Notes: generated by a model from the sequence alone, not told the origin. A DNA stretch of 64,000 bases from Staphylococcus roterodami (GCA_022493055.1 CP092781.1:186001-250000); one strand, 5' to 3'. Counted from the first letter of the stretch, positions 38,716 to 48,231 are shown. Numbers and translations: made by a program.

Positions 38716-39975
38716 ATGGAAGGTCTTAATCATCGAAGAGACACAGAAAAAGAAACAACAACACAAGAGCAATCGATTTTAGATCAAGATATGACAAAGG
38801 AAGAAGGGACATCAACAACAAAACAAAAAGCTGTTCATCAAAGTGTACAAACTAAGCAGACAGCGGATATACATAACAATAAATCTATAGAAAAACAAAT
38901 GGATGATAAAGCATATGAGACAGCTCAGAATGCAGATTTAAAGCACGAAGCAAGGAGTTTGTTTGATAATGCGACGAAATCTATTGGTAGACTGGCAGGT
39001 AATGATGAAAGTTTAAACCTTAATTTGAAAGATATGTTTTCAGAAGTTTTTAAGCCACATACTAAAAATGAAGCAGATGAAATATTTATCGCGGGAACGG
39101 TAAAAACAACGCCGGCTATTTGTGATATTTCAGAAGAGTGGGGTAAACCTTGGCTCTTTTCACGTGTGTTTGTTGCCTTTACAGTGACATTTATTGCATT
39201 ATGGGTCATGGCTGCATTTTTCAATAATACAAATGCGATTCCTGGTTTAATTTTTATTGGTGCATTAACAGTACCATTATCGGGTTTATTCTTCTTCTAT
39301 GAATCAAATGCATTTAAAAATATAAGCATTTTTGAAGTCATCATCATGTTCTTTATTGGTGGCGTATTTTCATTATTAAGTACAATGGTGTTATATAGAT
39401 TTGTCGTGTTCAGTGATCAATTTGAAAGATTTGGTTCGTTAACATTTTTCGATGCATTTTTAGTTGGATTGGTTGAAGAAACAGGTAAAGCACTTATTAT
39501 TGTTTATTTTGTCAATAAATTGAAAACGAATAAAATTTTGAATGGTTTATTAATCGGTGCTTCCATAGGTGCCGGGTTTGCAGTTTTTGAATCGGCAGGT
39601 TATATTTTAAATTTTGCTCTAGGTGAAAATGTACCGTTATTGGATATTGTCTTCACACGTGCATGGACTGCAATTGGTGGTCATTTAGTGTGGTCAGCCA
39701 TAGTCGGAGCAGCTATTGTTATTGCTAAAGAGCAACATGGTTTCGAGTTTAAAGATATTTTAGATAAACGATTTTTAATATTCTTTTTATCAGCTGTTGG
39801 GTTACATGGCATTTGGGATACATCATTAACGATTCTTGGCAGTGATACTTTAAAAATATTCATTTTAATCTTAGTCGTATGGATACTCGTATTCATTTTA
39901 ATGGGTGCAGGGTTGAAACAAGTTAATACACTACAAAAAGAATTCAAAGAACAACAGAATAAAGTAGAAGAGTAA
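38716..39975 (+). CDS. PrsW-family intramembrane metalloprotease
   Basis: A 419-residue protein with a charged, low-complexity N-terminal region of about 140 residues (rich in Gln, Thr, Lys, Glu) followed by about eight membrane helices. The protease motifs of the PrsW family are present: E254-E255-x-x-K in LVEETGKALIIVYF, GASIGAGFAVFES, GGHLVWSAIVGA and GLHGIWDTS, which supply glutamate and histidine metal ligands inside the membrane. The start at 38716 has a weak AGTAGGT; the ATG at 38692 has none. Bacillus PrsW cleaves an anti-sigma factor; the substrate here is unknown and no anti-sigma gene is adjacent. Confidence 0.82.
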   Translation: MEGLNHRRDTEKETTTQEQSILDQDMTKEEGTSTTKQKAVHQSVQTKQTADIHNNKSIEKQMDDKAYETAQNADLKHEARSLFDNATKSIGRLAGNDESLNLNLKDMFSEVFKPHTKNEADEIFIAGTVKTTPAICDISEEWGKPWLFSRVFVAFTVTFIALWVMAAFFNNTNAIPGLIFIGALTVPLSGLFFFYESNAFKNISIFEVIIMFFIGGVFSLLSTMVLYRFVVFSDQFERFGSLTFFDAFLVGLVEETGKALIIVYFVNKLKTNKILNGLLIGASIGAGFAVFESAGYILNFALGENVPLLDIVFTRAWTAIGGHLVWSAIVGAAIVIAKEQHGFEFKDILDKRFLIFFLSAVGLHGIWDTSLTILGSDTLKIFILILVVWILVFILMGAGLKQVNTLQKEFKEQQNKVEE

Positions 39976-39980
39976 AAATT

Positions 39981-40023
39981 AAAGCTTATGTTGCTATGTG
40001 TTTTAGCGACATAAGCTTTTTTC
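39981..40023 (+). terminator. Terminator after the PrsW gene
   Basis: AAAGCTTATGTTGCT (39981-39995) pairs with AGCGACATAAGCTTT (40005-40019), one G-U pair, followed by TTTC. Confidence 0.85.
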
Positions 40024-40103
40024 GTACGTCGTAAAAATTTTAATACGAAGTGTAAAATTAAATGATATAGATTTATATGTCATCATAATTATAAGCATGA
40101 TAC

Positions 40104-40655
40104 TTACGAGTTGAGTATGTCATCCTTCAAATAAGGTTTTAATAGTAATAAGGTTTCATCAGCTTTATTTTGATAATCTGAATCACCGTTTAATGCAAAA
40201 TTCACCATAACACCTAGTATAGCCGAAGTTAAAAAACATAATAATGTTGATTTACTTATACCTTCATTAATGACGCTTTCAGAAATTTTATTTTCAAGTT
40301 GTTTGTAAATAACAGTCTCTAGTTTTTTACTGAATAGTGCTGAAATTGAACTTTTGAATAAAACACTGAAAATGTCTTTATTGTTATATAAATATTCAAA
40401 CCACTTAATATTACCAAGTTTAAAATTTATTTGCTCCTTGAAATGACATATCTCTACAAAATCTGAAATATAATCGCTCATAATATGTTCAACTAAATCA
40501 TATTTATCATTGAAATGTGCGTAAAAGGTTCGTCTAACGATTTCAGATTTATCACATATATCTGTCACTGTGATGTCTTCGATGTGTTGCTCTTTTAACA
40601 ACGTAATCATTGTTTGTTTCAATGTCCGTTGTGTTTTTTTAATACGTTTATCCAT
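40104..40655 (-). CDS. TetR family transcriptional regulator
   Basis: A 183-residue regulator. The N-terminal helix-turn-helix is HIEDITVTDICDKSEIVRRTFYAHFNDKYDLVEHI, a standard TetR signature. The C-terminal ligand domain is divergent. Start: ATG with TAGGAGCTATATC. It is divergent from the following NAD(P)-binding and hydrolase genes, with a palindromic operator candidate in between, so it probably represses that pair and itself. The inducer is unknown, possibly an electrophile given the enzymes controlled. Confidence 0.9.
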   Translation of the reverse strand: MDKRIKKTQRTLKQTMITLLKEQHIEDITVTDICDKSEIVRRTFYAHFNDKYDLVEHIMSDYISDFVEICHFKEQINFKLGNIKWFEYLYNNKDIFSVLFKSSISALFSKKLETVIYKQLENKISESVINEGISKSTLLCFLTSAILGVMVNFALNGDSDYQNKADETLLLLKPYLKDDILNS

Positions 40656-40761
40656 GATATAGCTCCTAAATATTGCTCGAAAATTAAGTACCTGTGCAAT
40701 AAGTCTTTTTTCACTACCTTTTAAGTTTAAAAATGATCGGTGAAGGTATATATTAGTGTAA

Positions 40762-40785
40762 CACTTGTTATTTAAAACACAAGTG
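40762..40785. promoter_or_regulatory. Candidate TetR-family operator
   Basis: CACTTGT (40762-40768) and ACAAGTG (40779-40785) are exact inverted half-sites ten bases apart, with outer TATTA/TAATA extending the symmetry. It lies 25 bases before the NAD(P)-binding protein start in the divergent gap with the TetR gene, the usual place for an autoregulatory operator. Confidence 0.65.
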
Positions 40786-40809
40786 AGTAATAAAAAGAGG
40801 TGATGTTAG

Positions 40810-41454
40810 TTGGAAAAGAAAAATATTTTAATCATAGGTGCAAGTGGTCAAATTTCTCAAGAGTTAATTGACTTATTATTAGATAAAACAGAACATCATT
40901 TAACACTTTACTTAAGAAATAAAGCGAAATTGATGAATATAGAAGATGGAAAACGCGTAACACTAATTGAAGCAGACGCAACAGATGAAGCTGCCTTGGA
41001 AAATGCATTGGATCAAATTGATGTTGTATTCGCTAGTTTAGCCGGTAATATAGATGAACAAGCTTATGCAATTGTATCAGCAATGGAAAATAAAAATGTG
41101 CAACGACTTATTTTTGTAACTGCATTAGGTATATATGATGAGGTGCCTGGCGCATTTGGCAAATGGAATAATGAGAATATTGGGCCATATCTTCCACCAT
41201 ATAAGAAAGCAGCAGAAATTATTGAAGGATCAAGCTTAGACTATACAGTATTACGTCCCGCATGGTTGACGAATAACGATGAGATTGAATATGAAACAAC
41301 AATTAAAGGCGAAGATTTTAAAGGCACAGAAGTTTCGCGTAAAAGTGTTGCTGCATTAGGATTAGAAATCATTGAGAATCCTTCAATCCACGTTAACGAA
41401 AGTTTAGGCGTAAATAAACCAAATACAGATGGCGATAAGCCACACTGGTTATAA
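40810..41454 (+). CDS. NAD(P)-binding oxidoreductase (NmrA/SDR-like)
   Basis: A 214-residue atypical short-chain dehydrogenase. The dinucleotide loop is ILIIGASGQISQELI. VTLIEADATDEAAL is the acidic/adenine region, and YKKAAEIIEGSSLDYTVLRPAWLTN has the family's KxxAE and LRP motifs. The start is TTG with AAAGAGGTGATG upstream; no in-frame ATG fits. Its stop is 12 bases before the next gene, forming a two-gene unit. Such proteins reduce quinones or sense redox; the substrate is unknown. Confidence 0.85.
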   Translation: MEKKNILIIGASGQISQELIDLLLDKTEHHLTLYLRNKAKLMNIEDGKRVTLIEADATDEAALENALDQIDVVFASLAGNIDEQAYAIVSAMENKNVQRLIFVTALGIYDEVPGAFGKWNNENIGPYLPPYKKAAEIIEGSSLDYTVLRPAWLTNNDEIEYETTIKGEDFKGTEVSRKSVAALGLEIIENPSIHVNESLGVNKPNTDGDKPHWL

Positions 41455-41466
41455 GGAGTTTTTGAC

Positions 41467-42369
41467 ATGGAAAAAGTAAATTTTAAAAGTAATAACTTAA
41501 ATGTAGTAGCTAATATGTATTTCCCAGAAAATTTTGATGAAAATAATCAATATCCTGCTATTGTCGTTAATCATCCAGCAGGAGGCGTGAAAGAACAAAC
41601 AGTTGGTTTATATGCAGAACGACTAGCAACTTTAGGTTATGTCACGATGGCTTATGATGCAAGTTATCAAGGTGAAAGTGAAGGACAACCACATAATTTA
41701 GAAAATCCATCATCACGTGTAGAAGATGTAAGAGCTGCTGTGGATTACTTTAATTCACTTGATTTTATTGATGATAGTCGTATTGGTGCGCTTGGTATTT
41801 GTGCAGGTGGTGGCTATACAATTAAAGCAGCGCAAACTGAAAAACGTATTAAAGCTGTAGTAGGCATTAGTGCTGCTGACATCGGTCAAAACTTCCGTAA
41901 AGGTTGGACGGGTAATCAAGATGAAAAAGACATTAATCCTTTATTAGAACAAGTTGCAGAACAAAGAAAAGCAGAAGCAAATGGTGCGCCACAAAAGCTA
42001 GTAGGTTTCGTTCCAGAAGAACCTACTGAAGATATGGATCAAGAAACAAAAGATGGGTGGGAATATTATCGTACGCCAAGAGCACAACATGAACGCTCAA
42101 TTAATCAATTTCCATTTATTAGTTTCGATCGTATCATTGAATTTACTGCATTTGATTTAGTAGATAAATTATTGACACAACCTGTGTTGTTTATCGCTGG
42201 TAGTGAAGCTGGTACATTATGGCAAAGTGAAAATGCATATGAACGTGCACTAGAACCGAAAGATATCCACATTGTAGAAGGTGCGAATCATTTCGATATG
42301 TATGACAAAGAACCATTTGTAACAGAAGCGGTTGAAAAAATGAAATCATTTTATGGTCAATATTTATAG
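41467..42369 (+). CDS. Alpha/beta hydrolase, dienelactone-hydrolase-like, with cysteine nucleophile
   Basis: A 300-residue alpha/beta hydrolase. The nucleophile elbow is GICAGG with C112 instead of the usual serine, as in dienelactone hydrolases. The C-terminal histidine is in EGANHFDMYD, and the acid is likely in the GSEAGTLWQSENAYERAL region. The N-terminus has the oxyanion segment VVNHPAGGVKEQT. Start: ATG with ATAAGGAGTTTTTGAC. It is co-transcribed with the upstream NAD(P)-binding gene, probably under the divergent TetR regulator, suggesting a detoxification pair. That role is inference. Confidence 0.86.
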   Translation: MEKVNFKSNNLNVVANMYFPENFDENNQYPAIVVNHPAGGVKEQTVGLYAERLATLGYVTMAYDASYQGESEGQPHNLENPSSRVEDVRAAVDYFNSLDFIDDSRIGALGICAGGGYTIKAAQTEKRIKAVVGISAADIGQNFRKGWTGNQDEKDINPLLEQVAEQRKAEANGAPQKLVGFVPEEPTEDMDQETKDGWEYYRTPRAQHERSINQFPFISFDRIIEFTAFDLVDKLLTQPVLFIAGSEAGTLWQSENAYERALEPKDIHIVEGANHFDMYDKEPFVTEAVEKMKSFYGQYL

Positions 42370-42407
42370 GACTTCCTATGAGATTGAAATAATATTATTT
42401 ATGAGAA

Positions 42408-42446
42408 ATGGCTGGTTTTGTGTTATAGCGAAACTAGCTATTTTTT
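42408..42446 (+). terminator. Terminator after the hydrolase gene
   Basis: ATGGCTGGTTTTG (42408-42420) pairs with CGAAACTAGCTAT (42429-42441) with G-U pairs, followed by TTTTT. The stretch to 42710 shows no credible gene. Confidence 0.75.
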
Positions 42447-42713
42447 ATAATGAACAGATTATTAAATAGTTAATGTGAAAGTAAAAGATTAATAATCAAT
42501 TTAAAGAGGAGAGGCGCAAACTAAATGGGGTTGGTCAGGAAATTAATATCTTGATAAAGAAATGGAACATTGGTTTTCAAAAAGTGTTTCACGTTAAACA
42601 ATTAGTGACAATTAATTTTATGTAAAATGAACATGTTTCATGGAAGTATGTAATATTCAATTTTATTGAAGTATTAAAACAAAAAAGTAATACAATCACA
42701 AAAATAAAGTAAA

Positions 42714-42755
42714 CCACATCACAATCATTACGAATGACTATGGTGTGGCTTTTTA
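42714..42755. terminator. Bidirectional terminator before the binding-protein gene
   Basis: CCACATC (42714-42720) pairs with GGTGTGG (42742-42748) with a G-U pair, and an inner TCATT/AATGA adds to the stem. CTTTTT follows on the plus strand. On the minus strand, which carries the adjacent gene, TTTACTTTATTTTT follows. Confidence 0.75.
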
Positions 42756-42781
42756 AGGTTTAGGCGAGTCGTATAGGATGT

Positions 42782-44260
42782 CTATCGTTCAATCGTTGTT
42801 TGATAATCTATTAAATATATGCCTTCAGGAGTAACTTTATAATTTTTAACGTTAGAATTTGCAGCGACAATTTGATCATTATAGGCGATGTAACTATTTG
42901 GCACATCTTGGCTAGATAATTTGATAATGTCATTAGAAATATTGTGACGTTCATCAACATTAACGGTATGATTCAACTGATCAATTAAATCATCAACTTT
43001 ACTATTATCATAGTTTCCTTTATTAATGGCACCATCTTTTTTATATGCTTGATTAAAGTAATAACCTGTATCACCGCGAGGGATTGTCCCAAAACTATAC
43101 ATCGTTGCATCCCATGCAGTACGGTCTTTTAAATAACCTTCAATGTCATCGACACTTTTAATATCGATATCAATGTTCGCCTTTTTAGCATCTGATTGTA
43201 GTACTTGTGCAATTTTAGATAATTCTGGACGACCATCATAAGTGATTAATTTAATTTTTAATGGATGATTTTTCGTATAACCTTCTTTGGCTAATAAATC
43301 CTTAGCTTTATCAATATTTTGCTTGGTCAATTTAGGCTCTTTAATGTAAGGTATTTTATCATTAAATGGACTTGTTGCAGGTTTTGCATAACCTTGATAA
43401 ATATGGTCTGCAATACCTTGTCTATCAATGATATTGTCTAGTGCTTCGCGAACGGGCTTAGTCATTTTTTTATTTGTATGATTATACATAAGTAAAGAAG
43501 TTCTAAAACCAGACTTTTTCGATACTTTCAAATGCTTGTCGCTCGTAATATCTTCTACTTTATTAACAGGTACATCGGTAATTAAATCGGCTTTTTTAGA
43601 TTCTAAATTTCTGACACGATTATTACCATCTTCTTGATACGTTACAGTAATATGATCTAATTTAGGTTTACCTTGCCAATAGTCTTTAAATTTTGCTAAA
43701 GATATTTTTTGTGATTGTTTATAATCTTTTATTTCATATGGTCCTGTACCAACAGGTGTTTGATTCACATCTGATTTTGCATCCGTGTCATAAATCGCCA
43801 TAAATGGATTCGCTAATTCTGATACAAGTTCAGGATAAGCTGATTTCGTTTTAATCGTTAGTTTTTGACCTTTAGCAGTAATAGATGATATAGGTAATGA
43901 AAATATAACTAAATCACTTTTCTTCATGCTATTTTCCAGACTTGATTTTACTTTTTCAGCAGTTAGTTTTTGTCCATTTTGAAATTTTATATTGTCTTTT
44001 AACTCTAAATCTAATGTCGTATCATTTGGTTGATGATATGATTTTACTAATACTTTTTCGATTTTACCTTGATCATTTGTTTTGAATAAGGACTCTGCAG
44101 CACCAATTTTAACAGGTACATCTGTTTCATAAGGCGCAATGGACTTCGTTTTTAAAGGTAACGAGATATTTAAACCTTTGCCAGATGAATGTGTTGAACC
44201 ACATCCTGATAATACTAAAGTTGCTGCTGCGATAATTGTCGCAAGACTTTTAAACTTCAT
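42782..44260 (-). CDS. nikA: Nickel/peptide ABC transporter substrate-binding lipoprotein, orphan
   Basis: A 492-residue SBP_bac_5 lipoprotein: signal MKFKSLATIIAAATLVLSGCGS with lipobox LSGC. Family motifs include AAESLF, LTAEKVKSSLENSM, TPVGTGPYEIKDYKQSQKISLAKFKDYWQGKPKLDHI, PVREALDNIIDRQGIADHIY and the C-terminal DVPNSYIAYNDQIVAAN. Start: ATG with AGAAAGAGAGTG upstream. No permease or ATPase genes are near, so it must serve a transporter encoded elsewhere. In S. aureus NikA (formerly Opp5A) is such an orphan and works with NikBCDE; I assign it on that basis. The family is certain, the exact identity likely. Confidence 0.78.
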   Translation of the reverse strand: MKFKSLATIIAAATLVLSGCGSTHSSGKGLNISLPLKTKSIAPYETDVPVKIGAAESLFKTNDQGKIEKVLVKSYHQPNDTTLDLELKDNIKFQNGQKLTAEKVKSSLENSMKKSDLVIFSLPISSITAKGQKLTIKTKSAYPELVSELANPFMAIYDTDAKSDVNQTPVGTGPYEIKDYKQSQKISLAKFKDYWQGKPKLDHITVTYQEDGNNRVRNLESKKADLITDVPVNKVEDITSDKHLKVSKKSGFRTSLLMYNHTNKKMTKPVREALDNIIDRQGIADHIYQGYAKPATSPFNDKIPYIKEPKLTKQNIDKAKDLLAKEGYTKNHPLKIKLITYDGRPELSKIAQVLQSDAKKANIDIDIKSVDDIEGYLKDRTAWDATMYSFGTIPRGDTGYYFNQAYKKDGAINKGNYDNSKVDDLIDQLNHTVNVDERHNISNDIIKLSSQDVPNSYIAYNDQIVAANSNVKNYKVTPEGIYLIDYQTTIER

Positions 44261-44457
44261 TTCATAACACTCTCTTTCTAATTACTAATTTAAACCCAGC
44301 AAACATTATTTTAGAACTTTGTTTGTATAAAGTAAAATATTGCTTAAGTTTAGTAATTTTAAAAATACTATTAACCTTAGTAATTATATTTTAAAAAAAT
44401 CGAATATTAGAAATGAAGTTAACGGCATGTATAGTGATTTATGCCATACACATATGC

Positions 44458-44814
44458 TTAAGTATTGAGTAACTGCTGAAGTATAACAGCTTGGTTATGT
44501 TCAATATCTTTGGCGGCATATAACAATAGAATATGATTATGTTTTTCAACAAGACCTTTTAATTCTTTGAAAGCAGCATTTTGAGCATCATTATCACGCA
44601 ACTCTTTTTTATACTTTTCTTTAAAAGCACCAAAAAGTCTTGGGTCATGATGGAACCATTTTCTCAACTCAGTAGAAGGGGCGACGTCTTTTAACCAATA
44701 ATCAATATTCGCAGTACTTTTCGACATACCTCTAGGCCATACTCTATCAACTAATACACGAATGGCATCAGTCTGTTCTTTGTGATCGTAAATTCGGGCG
44801 ATATCTATGGTCAT
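44458..44814 (-). CDS. DUF488 family protein
   Basis: A 118-residue cytosolic protein with the DUF488 pattern: IARIYDHKEQTDAIRVLVDRVWPRGMSKSTANIDYWLKDVAPSTELRKWFHHDPRLFGAFKEKYKKEL and the C-terminal LLYAAKDIEHNQAVILQQLL. Start at 44814 with AAAAAAGGAGTTTACAAA; a 12-codon longer frame has no site. The biochemical function of the family is not established. It is a single gene bounded downstream by the nikA-like gene and upstream by a palindromic repeat. Confidence 0.85.
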   Translation of the reverse strand: MTIDIARIYDHKEQTDAIRVLVDRVWPRGMSKSTANIDYWLKDVAPSTELRKWFHHDPRLFGAFKEKYKKELRDNDAQNAAFKELKGLVEKHNHILLLYAAKDIEHNQAVILQQLLNT

Positions 44815-44879
44815 TTTGTAAACTCCTTTTTTGTGAAATTCAATGCGCATTCCTTCATCCTAAAAATGCCTTAAAATTA

Positions 44880-45048
44880 AAAACGAGGTTGACGCATAGA
44901 GTTTTTGTGCTCTGGGAAACCGATTAACGGCGTCCCAAAAGCAGGATTTTCGGCAGAAACTCTCACGATTCGACAAAATTTCGAAAACAATTTTGCTCAT
45001 CGTTCGGTTCTGCTCAAATCCTAAACGCTTTTGTCCAGACCTCGTTTT
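44880..45048. repeat. 169-bp intergenic palindrome-ended repeat
   Basis: AAAACGAGGT (44880-44889) and ACCTCGTTTT (45039-45048) are perfect 10-bp inverted ends around a GC-richer core with a partly symmetric AATTTCGAAAAC segment. There is no reading frame. T/A runs at both ends let it act as a terminator for either strand. It looks like one copy of a dispersed staphylococcal intergenic repeat; only one copy lies in this window. Confidence 0.65.
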
Positions 45049-45057
45049 ACATACGTG

Positions 45058-45231
45058 TTATTTATTTTTACGTTTAGTTAAATACTTTAAACCAATGGCG
45101 AAGACAGTATAGCCAGTAATTGTTTGCACCAATGTTTTAATTAAATTGTTGTTTTTAACGATGATATTTGCAGTAATAATGCTTGTGAAATATAATGCAA
45201 ATACTTTAATGTATCGTTGGTTAAGTTTCAT
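45058..45231 (-). CDS. 57-residue membrane peptide downstream of hmp
   Basis: A short frame MKLNQRYIKVFALYFTSIITANIIVKNNNL...TITGYTVFAIGLKYLTKRKNK. It has two hydrophobic stretches (about 9-25 and 34-49) and a very basic C-terminus, as in small membrane proteins. It starts 25 bases after the hmp stop, with AAAGAGG upstream (GGAAAGAGGTTTAGTGTCGAT), so it is probably co-transcribed with hmp. I do not recognise a family. The coding-like properties and ribosome site support it. Confidence 0.6.
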   Translation of the reverse strand: MKLNQRYIKVFALYFTSIITANIIVKNNNLIKTLVQTITGYTVFAIGLKYLTKRKNK

Positions 45232-45256
45232 ATCGACACTAAACCTCTTTCCTTAA

Positions 45257-46402
45257 TTAGACTGCAACACTTAATCTTGGAATAAATGTTTCATAATGGA
45301 CGCGATTCATATCGTAATTTAAAGACTTAAGTGCTTCAATCATAGATTGTAAGAATTTTGTACCACCACAGATATAAATTTCAGGTTTATTCTCTAAAAA
45401 TACTTTTAATTCTTCAGCACCAATATAGCCTTGTTCATCTTTTAAATGTGTATATACGTTAGCATTGCCATGATGACGCGCGATACTGTCGAAGTTGTCT
45501 TTAAATGGTAAGTGTTCTTCATTTTCAGCAACTTGAACCATCTGTGTATCTATACCTTTCGCACTAGCAGCTTCAAACATTGCAACTAAAGGTGTTACAC
45601 CAATACCAGATCCTAAGAATAGTTGTGGTACAGTCGTATTTTCTAATACGAATCCACCTACTGGTGCAGCTAAATTAATCATATCGCCTTCTTTAATTTC
45701 GTCATGTAAAATTGTAGAAACTTCGCCTTCATGTTCTGTTGTGACATCACGTTTAACGCCAAAAGTTAAATGGTTTTTATCACCTGATACGATAGAATAG
45801 TGACGTTTAGCTCTATATGGAAGTTTGTCACTAGAAACATCAACTGTGATGTATTGGCCTGGTGTAAATTTACTAAAGTCATATGCATCAGTTTCAACAG
45901 TAAATGATTTAATGTCTGCAGATTCTTGCTTAATGTTAGTGATTTTGAACGGTTTGAAACCAATCCACATCATCTGATCATAAATGTCTTTTTCAATTTG
46001 GATAAACACATCTGCTATAACACCGTATGCTTTTGCCCAAGCTTGAATGACAGGATCATTTTCTTCTAATCCAGTAACATCTTGAATTGCTTTTAATAAA
46101 TTTTCCCCCACGATTGGATAATGTTCAGCGTAAACTTGTAACGCGCAGTGTTTATATGCAACTGGCATAATGACTGGTTTAATAACACTTAAGTTGTCTA
46201 TGTTAACAGCTGCGGCCATCACAGCTTGTGCTAGTGCTGAAGATTGCATGCCTCTTTTTTGGTTTGTTTGATTAAACATGTTTAAAAGTTCAGGGTGAGC
46301 TTTAAACATTTTTGGATAAAAGATTGATGTAATTTCAGTACCTTTCTCTTTAAGCAAAGGAACCGTTTGTTTGATAATGTCTTTCTCTTGTTCTGTAAGC
46401 AT
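45257..46402 (-). CDS. hmp: Flavohaemoprotein, nitric oxide dioxygenase
   Basis: A 381-residue enzyme that oxidises NO to nitrate. The globin domain occupies residues 1-140, with proximal heme histidine H85 in AYKHCALQVYAEHYPIVG. The FAD domain has FTPGQYITVDV and RAKRHYSIVSG. The NAD domain has LFLGSGIGVTPLVAMFEAA and EIYICGGTKFLQSMIEAL. Start: ATG with TAAAGGAGGAGTATC. It is divergent from ldh1, and both are part of the S. aureus nitrosative stress response, in which Hmp removes NO and Ldh1 maintains redox balance. Confidence 0.95.
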   Translation of the reverse strand: MLTEQEKDIIKQTVPLLKEKGTEITSIFYPKMFKAHPELLNMFNQTNQKRGMQSSALAQAVMAAAVNIDNLSVIKPVIMPVAYKHCALQVYAEHYPIVGENLLKAIQDVTGLEENDPVIQAWAKAYGVIADVFIQIEKDIYDQMMWIGFKPFKITNIKQESADIKSFTVETDAYDFSKFTPGQYITVDVSSDKLPYRAKRHYSIVSGDKNHLTFGVKRDVTTEHEGEVSTILHDEIKEGDMINLAAPVGGFVLENTTVPQLFLGSGIGVTPLVAMFEAASAKGIDTQMVQVAENEEHLPFKDNFDSIARHHGNANVYTHLKDEQGYIGAEELKVFLENKPEIYICGGTKFLQSMIEALKSLNYDMNRVHYETFIPRLSVAV

Positions 46403-46690
46403 GATACTCCTCCTTTAATCTGTGTAATTTGATTATTCTACTAAAAAAATTAATATTCAATTGATTGGTTTTGGAAAATATAAATAAATTGGCAAATTTG
46501 ATAATTGTATGACGTTTTTAATTTTTTTATGTTAGAACGAGAGGGATTGTGTACAATAATTTATTCGAACTTTAACGATTGAACTCATTTATTTGGGATT
46601 TGCAAAAGAATTTGTTGGTGAAAGTAGAATTAATTGCTGTTAATCGATATGTGAATGTAATTTAGTCAAAGGAACAAATAAAATTTACAA

Positions 46691-46704
46691 TGTAAACGGA
46701 TACA
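46691..46704 (+). promoter_or_regulatory. cre-like site upstream of ldh1
   Basis: TGTAAACGGATACA fits the cre consensus with imperfect symmetry and lies 55 bases before the -35 of the ldh1 promoter. The interval 46403-46690 shows no gene. Confidence 0.5.
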
Positions 46705-46734
46705 AATAAAAAAGGTGTAAAAATTAAAATAAAA

Positions 46735-46808
46735 TGTGAAATAAATCACAATAAATCGTTGACCAATCGATTTATGCATGTTACATTTTATATGTGAAAT
46801 AAATCACA
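46735..46808 (+). promoter_or_regulatory. ldh1 promoter flanked by two identical Rex boxes
   Basis: Two exact copies of TGTGAAATAAATCACA lie at 46735-46750 and 46793-46808. Between them are TTGACC (46759-46764), a 17-base spacer and TACATT (46782-46787), a good sigma-A promoter. Rex is the NADH-sensing repressor that binds such sequences in S. aureus and controls ldh1. Binding on both sides of the promoter, 58 bases apart centre to centre, suits tight or cooperative repression. Confidence 0.87.
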
Positions 46809-46942
46809 AACTTAAAAGTGTAAGACACATGACCTTTTAAGTTATGCGTTGAAAATCAAAGAGATGTTTATTTGCTTTTGTATCATCATTAAGCAGTAAT
46901 TAATAACTAAAATGCTTTCTAGTGTAAGTGGTGTTTTAGTGA

Positions 46943-47920
<978 letters not shown>

Positions 47921-47980
47921 CTTTAATTTAAAAACCATACCATTCCAAAAATTGTAAAACCTTACCCAAAAAATTGTATA

Positions 47981-48025
47981 AAGGACTATTTGATATAGAG
48001 ATATATCAGATAGTCCTTATTTTAT
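47981..48025 (+). terminator. Terminator after ldh1
   Basis: AAGGACTATTTGATATA (47981-47997) pairs with TATATCAGATAGTCCTT (48002-48018), one G-U pair, followed by ATTTTATTTT. The remaining bases to 48231 hold no gene. Confidence 0.88.
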
Positions 48026-48231
48026 TTTCAAAACAAAAATCAAATATGCAAAAAATAAAAAATGCCTCTACCAGTTCGATTTAATTAATACAGAATATGA
48101 AAGTCAAATTGATAGTCCTGTTAGGATCTTATTTGCAATATATACGATAATAAAAGCAACGAAACCAATTTTCAAATATACATGGAATTTATGGATCGCT
48201 GCTTTAATTTATGTTCATTTTATGCTTAAAA

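Noticed and set aside
42525..42554. Nine-codon frame MGLVRKLIS after GGAGAGG
   Set aside because: The spacing to the ribosome site is too long (about 14 bases) and so short a frame has no other support.
44880..45048. Possible insertion sequence
   Set aside because: Far too short and without any transposase frame or visible target duplication; kept as an intergenic repeat only.
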